From the NCBI GenBank assembly GCA_910579935.1, contig CAJTVQ010000041.1, positions 1 to 36,808 on the forward strand: a stretch of 36,808 bases of DNA. The letters run 5' to 3'. The position numbers and the translations under genes were made by a program. Positions 1 through 7,378 of this stretch are shown here, in pieces. The notes beneath the pieces are model-generated. The model ran no database searches, had not been told where the DNA came from, and worked only from the letters and a program-made list of their open reading frames with translations. How positions within the stretch are numbered: position 1 is the first letter of the stretch; every line of letters starts with the position of its first letter. This DNA is from an uncultured Lachnospiraceae bacterium (GTDB taxonomy: Bacteria > Bacillota > Clostridia > Lachnospirales > Lachnospiraceae).

Positions 1-270
1 AAGCGTGCAGCCTGTATTTGATACCGTGATAAGCTCACAGCCGTCCATTTTATCAAAGCTAATCTCAATTCGTCTGCCGTCACCGTATTTGATCGCATTT
101 TCAATCAAATTTTGCAGGCACTCTGCAAAGCGGTCAGTGTCGCAGGAAAGAATGCAGTCATCATATTTCTGAATCGCAAACTCCATTCCCGACATGGCAA
201 GCTGGGGAGCATATCCCGCCTCTATTCTTGTGATGATAACACTTAAGAAAGCCACCCCTGGTGCCTGTTG
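1..270 (-). pseudogene. 5'-truncated sensor histidine kinase (runs off the left edge)
   Basis: Read on the minus strand, this frame encodes the ATPase part of a two-component sensor kinase. The N-box reads NLIENAIKYGDG and is followed by a VSNTG segment like the start of a G1 box in VanS-type kinases. The frame is closed upstream by a TGA at 271-273, and no start codon, membrane segment or phospho-acceptor His box lies in front of the fragment. Kinase-like sequence fades near position 245. The C-terminus lies beyond the window, so the remaining length is unknown. The fragment abuts an integrase remnant, which suggests that an insertion or deletion removed the front half. Without its dimerisation/His domain it should not work as a kinase. 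The family call is fairly sure; the exact break point is approximate. Confidence 0.7.
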
Positions 271-327
271 TCAAGGACTTTTTTTCATCTTGTTTACGAA
301 TTGTTCATATTTGAGCATAAAAATAAG

Positions 328-354
328 GCTGGGAACCTATGTCAGATTCCCAGC
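328..354. terminator. Perfect 8-bp inverted repeat, possible terminator remnant
   Basis: GCTGGGAA at 328-335 pairs with TTCCCAGC at 347-354 across an 11-nt loop. Neither strand has a strong T-run after it, so it may be a weak terminator or the remains of a mobile-element end. It sits between the truncated kinase and the integrase fragment. Confidence 0.35.
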
Positions 355-431
355 ATTAATAGTGTTGTATTGCCTTATGCGTTCTGGCCTGCTTGTAGTT
401 TCCTCACCTCATCAAGAAAAAGCCTAAAAGC

Positions 432-845
432 GTGTTTAAACGATATCAAAAGCACTGTGAAGACATCTTTCTGTACTGTACTGAAAACCATCTTGACTGT
501 TTTTGTTATCAGGATGCGGCTGTCTATTGCGCAACAAGATGCCCGTCATTGAAAGAGTATTCAGTAAAGGAAGCCACAAAAATAGCTTATACGATAGCGG
601 CATACTTTGAAAATGGGTATTTCACATGGAAACCAGTCACTTTCACACAGTATCCGGTCTGCGGGAAATATGAAAGCCTGATGGCTGCCTTCGAGTTGGA
701 ACTGCTGAAAAAACTCGGTTCCGGAACTGCCAGGGGCGGCATGGTCATAATCCGCCGGTTCCTGTACTTCCTTGAACAGTCTGGAAAGTCAAATGTAAAG
801 ATTTATTTCTTAACAGTTCCTTACCCCAACTCAGGCAAAAAATAA
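432..845 (+). pseudogene. Tyrosine recombinase (phage-type integrase) N-terminal fragment
   Basis: A 137-codon frame opening with a GTG and no convincing ribosome binding site. The sequence resembles the N-terminal and core-binding (SAM-like) region of Lachnospiraceae tyrosine recombinases: an opening helical segment, a KEATKIAYTIAAYF helix, then GTARGGMVIIRRFLYFLEQSG, the type of helix that precedes the catalytic domain. It stops at 845, before the catalytic Arg/His-x-x-Arg/Tyr residues could appear, so it cannot recombine DNA. An in-frame TAG at 396-398 closes it upstream. Next to the broken histidine kinase, it is best read as the residue of an integrated element. The family call rests on general resemblance, so confidence is moderate; a small unrelated protein cannot be excluded. 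Confidence 0.45.
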
Positions 846-934
846 CAGAAAGCCAGTACACCCGGTTTTCCGCACTCTTAAAAACAATAATTTCATTTTC
901 CCGACAATCTCTTCAGCTGCGCCCTTTTTAATGT

Positions 935-1780
935 TTACTGCATACAATTCCCCGCAAACACATGCTCCAGATATTTCCCTGCCGTTTCCGTAAGACGGTA
1001 AATCTGCCCGACATCCGTTGCCCTTCTGTCCGTCATGCGGTACTGCGGAAAGAAGCGGCTGATATGGAGCGGGATTTCCTTTCCCAAAGAGGCGATCCAC
1101 CCCGCCTCTTCCTCCATTTCTTCTATTCCGTCATTCTCTCCGGGAACAATCAGCGTGGTAAGCTCCACATGGCAGTCTTTCACCGCCCGCCTTATAAATG
1201 TTTTTACCGTCTCCAAATCCCCGCCCAGCTTCCGGTAGTATGCTTCGCAGAATCCTTTCAGGTCAATATTCATGGCATCCGTATAAGGAAGGATTTCTTC
1301 CAGCACCTCCATGGACGCCGAGCCGTTGGTAACCAGTACCGCCTTCATCCCGGCCGCTTTCACCAGCCTGGCAGTATCCTTCACATACTCCCATCCGATC
1401 AGCGGCTCGTTATAAGTAAAGGCCACTCCGATGTTTCCCGCCTTTCTGTATTCCGATGCCTTCCGGGCCAATTCTTCCGGAGAAAGTTCTGCCAGTCCCG
1501 TCACCGCCTCCGCCGTTTTCTCATCCGCCATGGAAATTTCATGGTTCTGGCAAAACGGACACTTCAGATTGCATCCGAAACTTCCCACCGACAGAATCCG
1601 GCTGCCCGGATAAAACAGCTTCAATGGCTTCTTTTCAATGGGATCCAACGCCAGCGAAGTAATCATTCCATAATTCCCGCATACAATTTTGCCGCCTACG
1701 TTCTTCCTTGCCAGGCAGATTCCGGTCTGGCCCGGCGCCAGACTGCAATGATGCATACATACATGGCACGTCTGTTTCAT
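935..1780 (-). CDS. amrS: AmmeMemoRadiSam system radical SAM enzyme
   Basis: A 281-residue radical SAM protein. The cluster motif C-x3-C-x2-C is at C70, C74 and C77 (GCNLKCPFCQNHE) and should bind the SAM-ligating [4Fe-4S] cluster. A second cysteine group near the N-terminus (C5, C8, C12, C22) is typical of this subfamily and may bind metal. Later blocks such as FTYNEPLI and MNIDLKGF are characteristic of the AmrS/PflA-like branch. It lies 57 bp downstream of the Memo-AMMECR1 fusion on the same strand, which is the genomic pairing that gave the family its name. The reaction is not established; the family is known by co-occurrence. Pyruvate formate-lyase activase is a less likely alternative, because no glycyl radical enzyme is nearby and both named partners are. 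Confidence 0.9.
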   Translation of the reverse strand: MKQTCHVCMHHCSLAPGQTGICLARKNVGGKIVCGNYGMITSLALDPIEKKPLKLFYPGSRILSVGSFGCNLKCPFCQNHEISMADEKTAEAVTGLAELSPEELARKASEYRKAGNIGVAFTYNEPLIGWEYVKDTARLVKAAGMKAVLVTNGSASMEVLEEILPYTDAMNIDLKGFCEAYYRKLGGDLETVKTFIRRAVKDCHVELTTLIVPGENDGIEEMEEEAGWIASLGKEIPLHISRFFPQYRMTDRRATDVGQIYRLTETAGKYLEHVFAGNCMQ

Positions 1781-1837
1781 AGTCTCCCCCGTTTTTGTCC
1801 GGCCTGCGGATTTAGTTTGGGTTTTGTGTCCATACGT

Positions 1838-3223
1838 TTAAACATGCCGGACCACTTCAAACCTTTCCAGTTCCACCCGCTCCGTTTCTCCGATTCCCGC
1901 TTTATTCCTAGCGATCGCCACCTGTTCCTCCACGGTATCCACACCGTCCAGATTCGGAAGCAGCAGTCCCCGCCTAAAGCCCTTTGTCACCACCACACCA
2001 TACCGCTTTACGTCCAGTTCCTTTGGTGAATCTATTTTTTCCATATCTCCCAGTATATCCACACTGATCACCAGCCGTTCCAGTTCCTCCGGCTGAACAG
2101 GCAGGAATCTGGTATCCCTGGCAGAAGCGCTGACTGCATTTTCAATGATTTCTTCCGCGACCGACTCCCGCACCGCACGTATGGTGCCGATACAGCCCCG
2201 CAGCTTTCCATCCTTCTTTATGGAAACAAAAGCTCCCGCTTTCTGCCTGTACATTTCCTCCGGCAAGTCTTCCGGCACCGGTATCTTCCTCCCGCCGCGG
2301 ACATATTCTTCTATGGTTCTGCGCGCCAGGCGCACGTAAGCATCCTCTTTTTCCCGCTGCTCCAGAATCCGTTTCTTCTCTTTTTCCTCATACTGCTCTT
2401 TGAAATTCCGGTCCGGAGCCGCACTGCACGGCATATAACTGCAGACACCGTACCCTACTCCGAAAGGCCCCTCATAGGAAAGCAGCTCCGCCTCCACCGC
2501 CGTTTGGTCCAATGCCCCTGCCATAACCGTAAAAGAGCGGTGTCCGCATTCTCCCGCCTTATCACAGAAATCCTCGGAAAATTCCAAAAGTTCCCCGAAC
2601 GCCGCCCGCTTCATCACATCCATGATACGGCGGTCATAAGCCGGCCCCTCCTCACGGTATCCATAAGGGCCATCCTCCTTCAGTCTGTGGGACAGATCCC
2701 CGCTTCCGATCACCACCACTTTTCTATCCAGTAGTCCTGCCGCCTTCCGTATGCACTGTCCGAGTTCATAGTGACTGGCCAAAGGCAGCCCCGACAGGCC
2801 GATGCGCACCAGCCGGTACTCTTTCCAGTACGGTTCGGCAAAATAAAGCGGAACCATCGTTCCATGATCCAGTTTTTTCTCTTTTTCTCCCATGGTTCCG
2901 GCCGGAAGTCCCTCCAGAGCCGCCAGTCTGCATAATTCCTCCACAAATGCGGTATCATAAGAAATCTCAAACTTCACGTGTCCCGCTCCAAACTGTCCCA
3001 AGTCCCCTTTCGCCCCTTTTCCGGGCGATATGTGGAAATAATCCGCATACATGACCTGATGCGGTGAAATAAGGACGATGGTCTCCGGTTTCTGTTCCCC
3101 GATTCTTCTGCCTGTCTCCCGGTAAGCCTCTATCGTATCCGCGATTTTCCTTTCCTCTCCCTTTCCCACATCCGGCACGATCAACGGCGGATGCGGAACC
3201 ATAAATGCTGCCGCAATTCCCAT
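1838..3223 (-). CDS. AmmeMemoRadiSam system protein: Memo (LigB-like) fused to AMMECR1
   Basis: A two-domain, 461-residue protein. Residues 1 to about 270 are a Memo/class III extradiol dioxygenase-like fold, with His-bearing motifs MVPHPPL (8-14), SPHQ (53-56), DHGTMVP and SGDLSH. Residues about 290-461 are an AMMECR1 domain carrying the hallmark LRGCIGT at 341-347. The start chosen is the ATG at 3223, which has GGAGG five bases upstream; the in-frame ATG at 3235 has a poorer site, and nothing upstream of it looks like protein. The radical SAM partner follows 57 bp downstream and a GH3 hydrolase lies 85 bp upstream on the same strand. Human MEMO1 and AMMECR1 are separate proteins. The bacterial fusion implies that the two domains act on one substrate, which is unknown. 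Confidence 0.9.
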   Translation of the reverse strand: MGIAAAFMVPHPPLIVPDVGKGEERKIADTIEAYRETGRRIGEQKPETIVLISPHQVMYADYFHISPGKGAKGDLGQFGAGHVKFEISYDTAFVEELCRLAALEGLPAGTMGEKEKKLDHGTMVPLYFAEPYWKEYRLVRIGLSGLPLASHYELGQCIRKAAGLLDRKVVVIGSGDLSHRLKEDGPYGYREEGPAYDRRIMDVMKRAAFGELLEFSEDFCDKAGECGHRSFTVMAGALDQTAVEAELLSYEGPFGVGYGVCSYMPCSAAPDRNFKEQYEEKEKKRILEQREKEDAYVRLARRTIEEYVRGGRKIPVPEDLPEEMYRQKAGAFVSIKKDGKLRGCIGTIRAVRESVAEEIIENAVSASARDTRFLPVQPEELERLVISVDILGDMEKIDSPKELDVKRYGVVVTKGFRRGLLLPNLDGVDTVEEQVAIARNKAGIGETERVELERFEVVRHV

Positions 3224-3308
3224 CTTAACCTCCATACCGCCGGCTTTCCCCTGCTTCGAATGCCGGCACGGATTTCCTGCTCCGCTGTTTCCACACAGCC
3301 TGACAGGA

Positions 3309-4769
3309 TTAAGCCCCGGACTCCTGACTGCCCTCCGCTTCCGGATTGCCTTCCGCGCCATCCTCACCCTGGCTTTCTTCCCCGTCCGAACCTTCTTCCG
3401 CTCCCTGGCTGTCTCCTATTACATCCACGATATTCCCTTCCGCATCTATCCTGTTTCGGAATTTCACACGGTAAATTCTTTTCAGTGATTCACTAATGCG
3501 CTCTTCCGCAATGACGCCTTCCTGCACGGCATTCAATACACCCTGATATGCCAGTTCAAAATCTTCCGGCATAAGAATCATATCGGCTCCCGCTTTCAAC
3601 GCCCTGACCGCCGCATCATCCGCCGTATAATACTCCGTAATGGCCGCCATGTCCATGGCATCGGTAATAATGATTCCTTCATATCCCAGCTCTCCGCGCA
3701 GCAGATTGGTCATGATCTCCTCCGACAGCGAACAGGGCGTATTATCGCCCACTACATTCGGCGCAGACACATGACTTACCATAACAAAATCCGCTCCGGC
3801 TTCGATACCTGCCTGAAAAGCAGGAAATTCCGCCGCACGCAGCTCGTCCAGATTCTTCTCCAGAACCGCCATGCCTTCATGCGTATCCTCCGCCACGGAA
3901 CCGATACCCGGAAAATGCTTCAGGCAGGAACTGACCCCCATTTCCTGTATCCCCCTTACCGTTTCGGCCGCCATACTTCCAACCAAAGCCGGATCACCGC
4001 CAAAAGAGCGCTTTCCGACTGCCGAATTTTCCGCATCTTCCACAATATCCGCCACAGGCGCAAAATTCAAATTCAAACCCAGTTTATTCAGGTAAAATCC
4101 GATCTGGCTTCCTGCCTCATAAGCTTTTGCCGTATCTCCTCCGGCACCGATATCAGCCATATCGCCTATTTCTTCTACCGTAATGCTGCTTCCCCCTACG
4201 CTTCTCACGGAACCGCCTTCTTCATCCACCGCCAAAAACAGCGGATACTCCGTTCTCATTCCCATTGTGCTGGAAAGCATCTGCGTAAACTGTTCCTCAT
4301 CTACAATATTCTGACTGTTGTATATAAAACCGCCGACCGGATACCTGTTTAAGGCTTCTCTTGTCCCGTCCCCCGCCTGTATCGCCTGCGTCACACCGGT
4401 AACCGCTTCGGGAGCCACGATAAACAGACCTGCAACCTTATCCTCCAAAGACATATAATCCACGGAGGATACCACCTGTTCCTCCAGCCAGTCCACCTCT
4501 TCTTCCGGCGGCGCCTCATCCACGGAAACCGGCGGCTCAATCACAACTTCTTCCTCGTTTACCATATCCTCCAGCTGCTTCTCAAGTTCATCCGCCTGCT
4601 TTTTCTCCGAAATTATTTTTGTCACGGCCCGGATCCCAAACACCGCGCCCGTTATAATAGCCGCGATAAACAGGATTACCGCCACGTACGCAATGATCTG
4701 ATTCCTGATTCTCCGCTTTCTTCTATATGCACGTCTCTCATCGTAATCATCTTCTCTCTTTTTACCCAT
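3309..4769 (-). CDS. Membrane-anchored glycoside hydrolase family 3 (NagZ-like beta-N-acetylhexosaminidase)
   Basis: A 486-residue protein with a very basic cytoplasmic N-terminus (1-23), one membrane segment (about 24-46), a Glu-rich coiled stretch (52-100) and a GH3 barrel (about 105-420). Catalytic features are visible: KHFPG at 284-288, the EDTH loop (294-297) holding the Asp-His acid/base pair typical of NagZ-type enzymes, and the nucleophile Asp370 in ITDAMDM. The usual PGHG is PGIG here. The topology places the barrel outside the membrane, which fits trimming of peptidoglycan fragments at the cell surface. The last ~60 residues are a Gly/Glu/Ser/Asp-rich tail with no domain. It has an AGGAG site before the ATG. 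It is the first gene of a minus-strand run with the Memo/AmrS genes, though the functional link is uncertain. Confidence 0.88.
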   Translation of the reverse strand: MGKKREDDYDERRAYRRKRRIRNQIIAYVAVILFIAAIITGAVFGIRAVTKIISEKKQADELEKQLEDMVNEEEVVIEPPVSVDEAPPEEEVDWLEEQVVSSVDYMSLEDKVAGLFIVAPEAVTGVTQAIQAGDGTREALNRYPVGGFIYNSQNIVDEEQFTQMLSSTMGMRTEYPLFLAVDEEGGSVRSVGGSSITVEEIGDMADIGAGGDTAKAYEAGSQIGFYLNKLGLNLNFAPVADIVEDAENSAVGKRSFGGDPALVGSMAAETVRGIQEMGVSSCLKHFPGIGSVAEDTHEGMAVLEKNLDELRAAEFPAFQAGIEAGADFVMVSHVSAPNVVGDNTPCSLSEEIMTNLLRGELGYEGIIITDAMDMAAITEYYTADDAAVRALKAGADMILMPEDFELAYQGVLNAVQEGVIAEERISESLKRIYRVKFRNRIDAEGNIVDVIGDSQGAEEGSDGEESQGEDGAEGNPEAEGSQESGA

Positions 4770-4867
4770 AAATTTCTCCTAAAAAGCAATATATAGCTAT
4801 CATAACCCATATTCTTGATTTTTTCCACATAAAAATATAGAAATCTACACAGAACCTTAGTTCTTCC

Positions 4868-4938
4868 GTAACAGTCAGATTGTTTGGCGGTGAAGGCAGC
4901 GCTCCGGCCGAAGGGATTTCGCGGCGGCCGGTTCCAGC
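4868..4938 (+). repeat. Partial copy of a palindromic intergenic repeat
   Basis: About 70 bp from GTAACAG to GTTCCAGC matches 36120-36196 with only a few substitutions and two small gaps. The shared core contains CAGATTGTTTGG and GGCAGCGCTCCGGCC. The right-hand arm, present in the copy near 36224-36248, is missing here, so this copy is truncated or decayed. It lies just upstream of the GH3 gene. Short reading frames through it are not credible proteins. Confidence 0.75.
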
Positions 4939-5040
4939 TGTGGAGACGGGCATCTGTTCCTGCTGCCGACATAAAAACAAAACTGTGCACGGCAGAAGCG
5001 GATACCAATCATTTCGATCAATACCCGCTTCTAAACTATG

Positions 5041-5222
5041 CTATCCAATGGCCAATACCTCCGTATTCTTAAATTTTTCAAGCATTTCCATATTCTTTTT
5101 TCTTTCGTACTCTTTCCATTTTTCCTCTGTACTACCGTACTGTAACGGCTGATAAACTTTTTAATTGTTATCCTTTGCTGCTCGTTACCTTTTCCTATGT
5201 ACTCGACTACGATTTCTTTGGT
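5041..5222 (-). pseudogene. Decayed coding remnant, family unknown
   Basis: On the minus strand one frame reads TKEIVVEYIGKGNEQQ and continues through RITIKK. A shifted frame then continues as VYQPLQYGSTEEKWKEYERK and ends NTEVLAIG at a TAG (5041-5043). The composition looks like protein, but no single frame covers it, and two stop codons precede the first segment. A near-consensus promoter (5337-5365) points at it, and a GGGAGGT ribosome-binding-like site lies near 5275 without a usable ATG after it. The simplest reading is a small gene broken by stops and a frameshift. I do not recognise the family. It sits at the left end of an AT-rich island that also holds other broken genes. Confidence 0.35.
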
Positions 5223-5336
5223 TTATTAATTCTTTTGTGCATCTAATGAATTAATTAAATTAAGTTTTCGGTGGACCGTACCTCCCTTTCTTTTGTATTT
5301 TGTTGCATCTATGTGAATTCTTTTGTTTATGTCTTT

Positions 5337-5365
5337 ATTATAATCACTCATCTTTTATTTGTCAA
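5337..5365 (-). promoter_or_regulatory. Consensus sigma-A promoter facing the decayed remnant and GH3 gene
   Basis: On the minus strand the -35 TTGACA (5360-5365) and -10 TATAAT (5337-5342) are both perfect and separated by 17 bp. Transcription would run toward lower coordinates through the decayed remnant, toward the GH3-Memo-AmrS genes about 570 bp away. The sequence from 5366 to 5507 is extremely AT-rich and holds nothing else I can call. Confidence 0.7.
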
Positions 5366-5507
5366 CACTTTTTTCTAAAAAAATATAATTTTTTTCATTT
5401 TATTTGTTTTTTCGGTATTCTATAACAATATTTTCCATTTTATACATTATATTCAGTTTTTGCTGCTATTTTTTATAAATTATCTTCATTTTATCTCTAT
5501 TATTATC

Positions 5508-5675
5508 TTATTCCTCATTGATAATATTATCCTTGCCGCTCTCATGGATCACTTTGGCTTTCTGAATTTCCGCTTGTCGATATTGCTCACAAAAAATCTT
5601 CAAACCATTAAAGGCATATTTCATATTCAGATTTTGTTTAACTGCCCGGCGGCACTTAATTTTCTTTTGCATCAT
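5508..5675 (-). CDS. Hypothetical 55-residue protein
   Basis: An uninterrupted 55-codon frame starts with two adjacent ATGs (MMQKKIKCRR) and ends DNIINEE before a TAA. The product is charged, with a basic N-terminus and a likely helix around residues 20-42 (AFNGLKIFCEQYRQAEIQKA). Its composition looks more like protein than the surrounding AT-rich sequence. No strong ribosome binding site is visible; GGAACGG lies directly before the start, too close to be ideal. I do not recognise a family. It could be a genuine small protein of the acquired island or a leftover piece of a larger gene. It is transcribed in the direction of the consensus promoter at 5337-5365 but lies upstream of it. Confidence 0.35.
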   Translation of the reverse strand: MMQKKIKCRRAVKQNLNMKYAFNGLKIFCEQYRQAEIQKAKVIHESGKDNIINEE

Positions 5676-5732
5676 TCCGTTCCATCAACAAAGTTATATC
5701 TTTATATAAATTCTTAAATTTCTTTTAGGATA

Positions 5733-5786
5733 TTGAACTATCGCCTACAAAGTGTTAAGATGTTCGTATGCCGACAAAACGTTAAG
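5733..5786 (+). promoter_or_regulatory. blaI promoter with paired operator-like repeats
   Basis: -35 TTGAAC (5733-5738) and -10 TAAGAT (5756-5761) are 17 bp apart. Two direct repeats, GCCTACAAAGTGTTAAG (5743-5759) and GCCGACAAAACGTTAAG (5770-5786), match at 14 of 17 positions with a 27-bp period. The first carries the ACA-N3-TGT dyad expected of BlaI/MecI operators and overlaps the spacer and -10 box. This suggests autorepression by the gene that follows. Confidence 0.6.
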
Positions 5787-5802
5787 GTAAAAGGAGAACA
5801 AA

Positions 5803-6177
5803 ATGGCACAGCAAATTTCCGAATCCGAACTGGTACTAATGAAAATTATTTGGAAGAATGGAGGGGCTGCTTTATACTCCGTCATCATGGAGGAACTGCA
5901 AAAAGACAAAAACGAATGGAAGAACAATACCGTACTCACGCTGCTTTCCCGATTAGGAGACAAAAAGTTCTTGAAAGTCAAAAAAATCGGCAGACGGAAC
6001 GAGTATGTGGCTGCGGTAACAGAAGCAGAATATCAGACCATACAGACACACAGCTTTCTTGATAAAGTTTACGGGGGGAATGTGAAAAACTTAGTGTCAA
6101 CTTTACTGCGGCAGGATATTCTTTCGGCAGACGAATTGAAAGAAATCGAAATATTTTGGAGAAAAGAAAATGAATGA
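5803..6177 (+). CDS. BlaI/MecI/CopY family transcriptional repressor
   Basis: A 124-residue protein of the usual length for the family. The N-terminal winged helix is recognisable: ISESELVLMKIIWKNG is the classic opening, then a VLTLLSRLGDKKFL recognition helix and a KKIGRRNEYV wing. The C-terminal dimerisation helices follow, with SFLDKVYGG and LSADELKEIE. Such repressors are inactivated when a partner BlaR1-type membrane metalloprotease senses beta-lactam or another cell-wall signal. Here the partner overlaps the repressor stop by 8 bp but is broken. The start follows AAAGGAG at good spacing. With no working sensor the repressor would be permanently active unless another BlaR1-like protein in the genome serves it. 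Its regulated target is not in this window. Confidence 0.88.
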   Translation: MAQQISESELVLMKIIWKNGGAALYSVIMEELQKDKNEWKNNTVLTLLSRLGDKKFLKVKKIGRRNEYVAAVTEAEYQTIQTHSFLDKVYGGNVKNLVSTLLRQDILSADELKEIEIFWRKENE

Positions 6178-6624
6178 GTTTATGAAACTATTATTGTCGC
6201 TGTCTGTTTCCGGCACTCTGTTATTGCTTCTCACTTTGGGATTGAAACCGTTATATAAAAACAAATTCAGTAAACGTTGGCAGTATTATATTTGGATAAT
6301 CGCTGTGTTACGCTTTCTGCTTCCTTTTACTCCCGATACTACGATTGTTGGAAGCCTGTTTCAAAAGCTCGACACAGCAGCATCAGCAAACGAAATCCCT
6401 GCAATCCCTAATGTACCCGGGAAGTGAATAAATCTTGTGAATTGTCATGTGATGAAAAAGTTATATCCATGCTTGACGTTAAAGCAAGGCGTGAGTATGG
6501 GAATACGCTAATTTCTTTTTTGAAGTCAAATAATCTTTAAAAAAGTTCTTTAGCTTCCGTTACTTTAACGGAAGGCGCAGAACAATTAAAAGAAAGGTTG
6601 GGTGCGATTACGAATTTTAGTTGA
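6170..6624 (+). pseudogene. BlaR1-type M56 metallopeptidase, internally deleted and frameshifted
   Basis: The N-terminal 85 codons (6170-6427) encode the first two membrane segments typical of BlaR1-type sensors (LLLSLSVSGTLLLLL; WQYYIWIIAVLRFLLPF). At about 6415-6420 the frame jumps to the family's C-terminal part of the peptidase domain: REVNKSCELSCDEKVISMLD (the ELxCDE motif), then REYGNTLISFL. A TAA at 6538-6540 interrupts this second part, and LTEGAEQLKERLGAITNF follows before the final TGA at 6622-6624. The middle, including the HExxH zinc site, is missing. So there is one out-of-frame internal deletion plus one nonsense codon. The gene overlapped blaI by 8 bp, as in intact pairs. It cannot act as a sensor. 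Confidence 0.8.
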
Positions 6625-6646
6625 AAATCAATCATTAAAATCCCCC

Positions 6647-6675
6647 TTTCCCCACTCCCAAAAATCCACTATAAT
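6647..6675 (+). promoter_or_regulatory. Possible promoter of the LUD-domain gene
   Basis: A perfect -10 TATAAT at 6670-6675 with a weak -35 (TTTCCC, 6647-6652) 17 bp upstream. It lies 55 bp before the start codon and is the only candidate in the gap after the broken blaR1. Confidence 0.4.
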
Positions 6676-6730
6676 ATCCATAGAACCCATCAAACGCCGC
6701 CGGTGCGGACATAAAAAGGAGGAACTACCT

Positions 6731-7366
6731 ATGACACACAAACAGGCTGCCTTCCAGACAGCAGCGGAAACCATTATCAAAAATTTGGAAAAACGGGGAA
6801 TGGAAGGATATTTCTTTGAAGATTCCGTCTCCTGCACGGATGCCATTCTCGCATCCATTCCGGAAAACAGTACCATTTCATGGGGCGGAAGTGAATCCAT
6901 AAAGGAATCCGGCCTGATGGAGCGGATCCGGAACGGCAGTTATAAACTGATCGACCGCATGAGCGCTTCCACACCGGAAGAAGGACGTGCCCTTTATGCC
7001 CAGGCAGTTCTTTCCGATTATTATCTTATGAGCTCCAATGCGGTTACCCTGTCCGGCGAACTCGTCAACATTGACGGAAACGGCAACCGCGTGGCATGTC
7101 TCATCCATGGTCCCAAAAACATCATCATGGTGGTCGGCATGAACAAAGTCGTTACGGACATCGAAACCGGTATCAAAAGAGTACGCAATTTTGCTTCTCC
7201 GCCCAATGCCAAACGCCTGAACCGCCAGACCCCCTGCAACGCAGCCGGACATTGCGGCGACTGCCTGTCCCCCGACTGCATGTGCAACCAGATCGTCATT
7301 ACACGCCGCAGCGGTATCAAAGGACGCATAAAACTTTATTTTGTAGCGGAAGAACTGGGTTATTGA
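6731..7366 (+). CDS. LUD-domain protein (lactate utilisation protein LutC-like)
   Basis: A 211-residue single-domain LUD protein. Recognisable family blocks are TISWGGSESIKESG, ALYAQAVLSDYYLMSSNAVT, GELVNIDGNGNRVA and VVGMNKVV. The C-terminal segment GHCGDCLSPDCMCNQIVITRR carries a cysteine group common in this stand-alone clade. The start follows AAAGGAGG at a good distance. The best-known members, LutB and LutC, take part in lactate oxidation with LutA, but no LutA- or LutB-like gene is nearby, so the lactate role is only a family label. Its 3' end overlaps that of the convergent sensory hydrogenase gene, and both use one hairpin as a terminator. The family call is confident; the function is open. 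Confidence 0.87.
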   Translation: MTHKQAAFQTAAETIIKNLEKRGMEGYFFEDSVSCTDAILASIPENSTISWGGSESIKESGLMERIRNGSYKLIDRMSASTPEEGRALYAQAVLSDYYLMSSNAVTLSGELVNIDGNGNRVACLIHGPKNIIMVVGMNKVVTDIETGIKRVRNFASPPNAKRLNRQTPCNAAGHCGDCLSPDCMCNQIVITRRSGIKGRIKLYFVAEELGY

Positions 7367-7378
7367 ACCAGTTCTTCC
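7348..7378. terminator. Shared terminator hairpin built from the coding ends of two convergent genes
   Basis: GGAAGAACTGG (7348-7358) pairs perfectly with CCAGTTCTTCC (7368-7378). The 9-nt loop holds both stop codons: TGA of the LUD gene (7364-7366) and TAA of the opposing gene (7360-7362, read on minus). On the plus strand ATTTTTTCC follows, a good T-run; on the minus strand the tail is weaker. Confidence 0.8.

Noticed and set aside
962..2029. 355-codon plus-strand frame across the amrS region
   Set aside because: It overlaps two confidently assigned minus-strand genes and has no ribosome binding site or family signature.
4880..5152. Short ORFs inside the palindromic repeat
   Set aside because: The reading frames differ between the two repeat copies, and the DNA palindrome explains the similarity better than a protein does.
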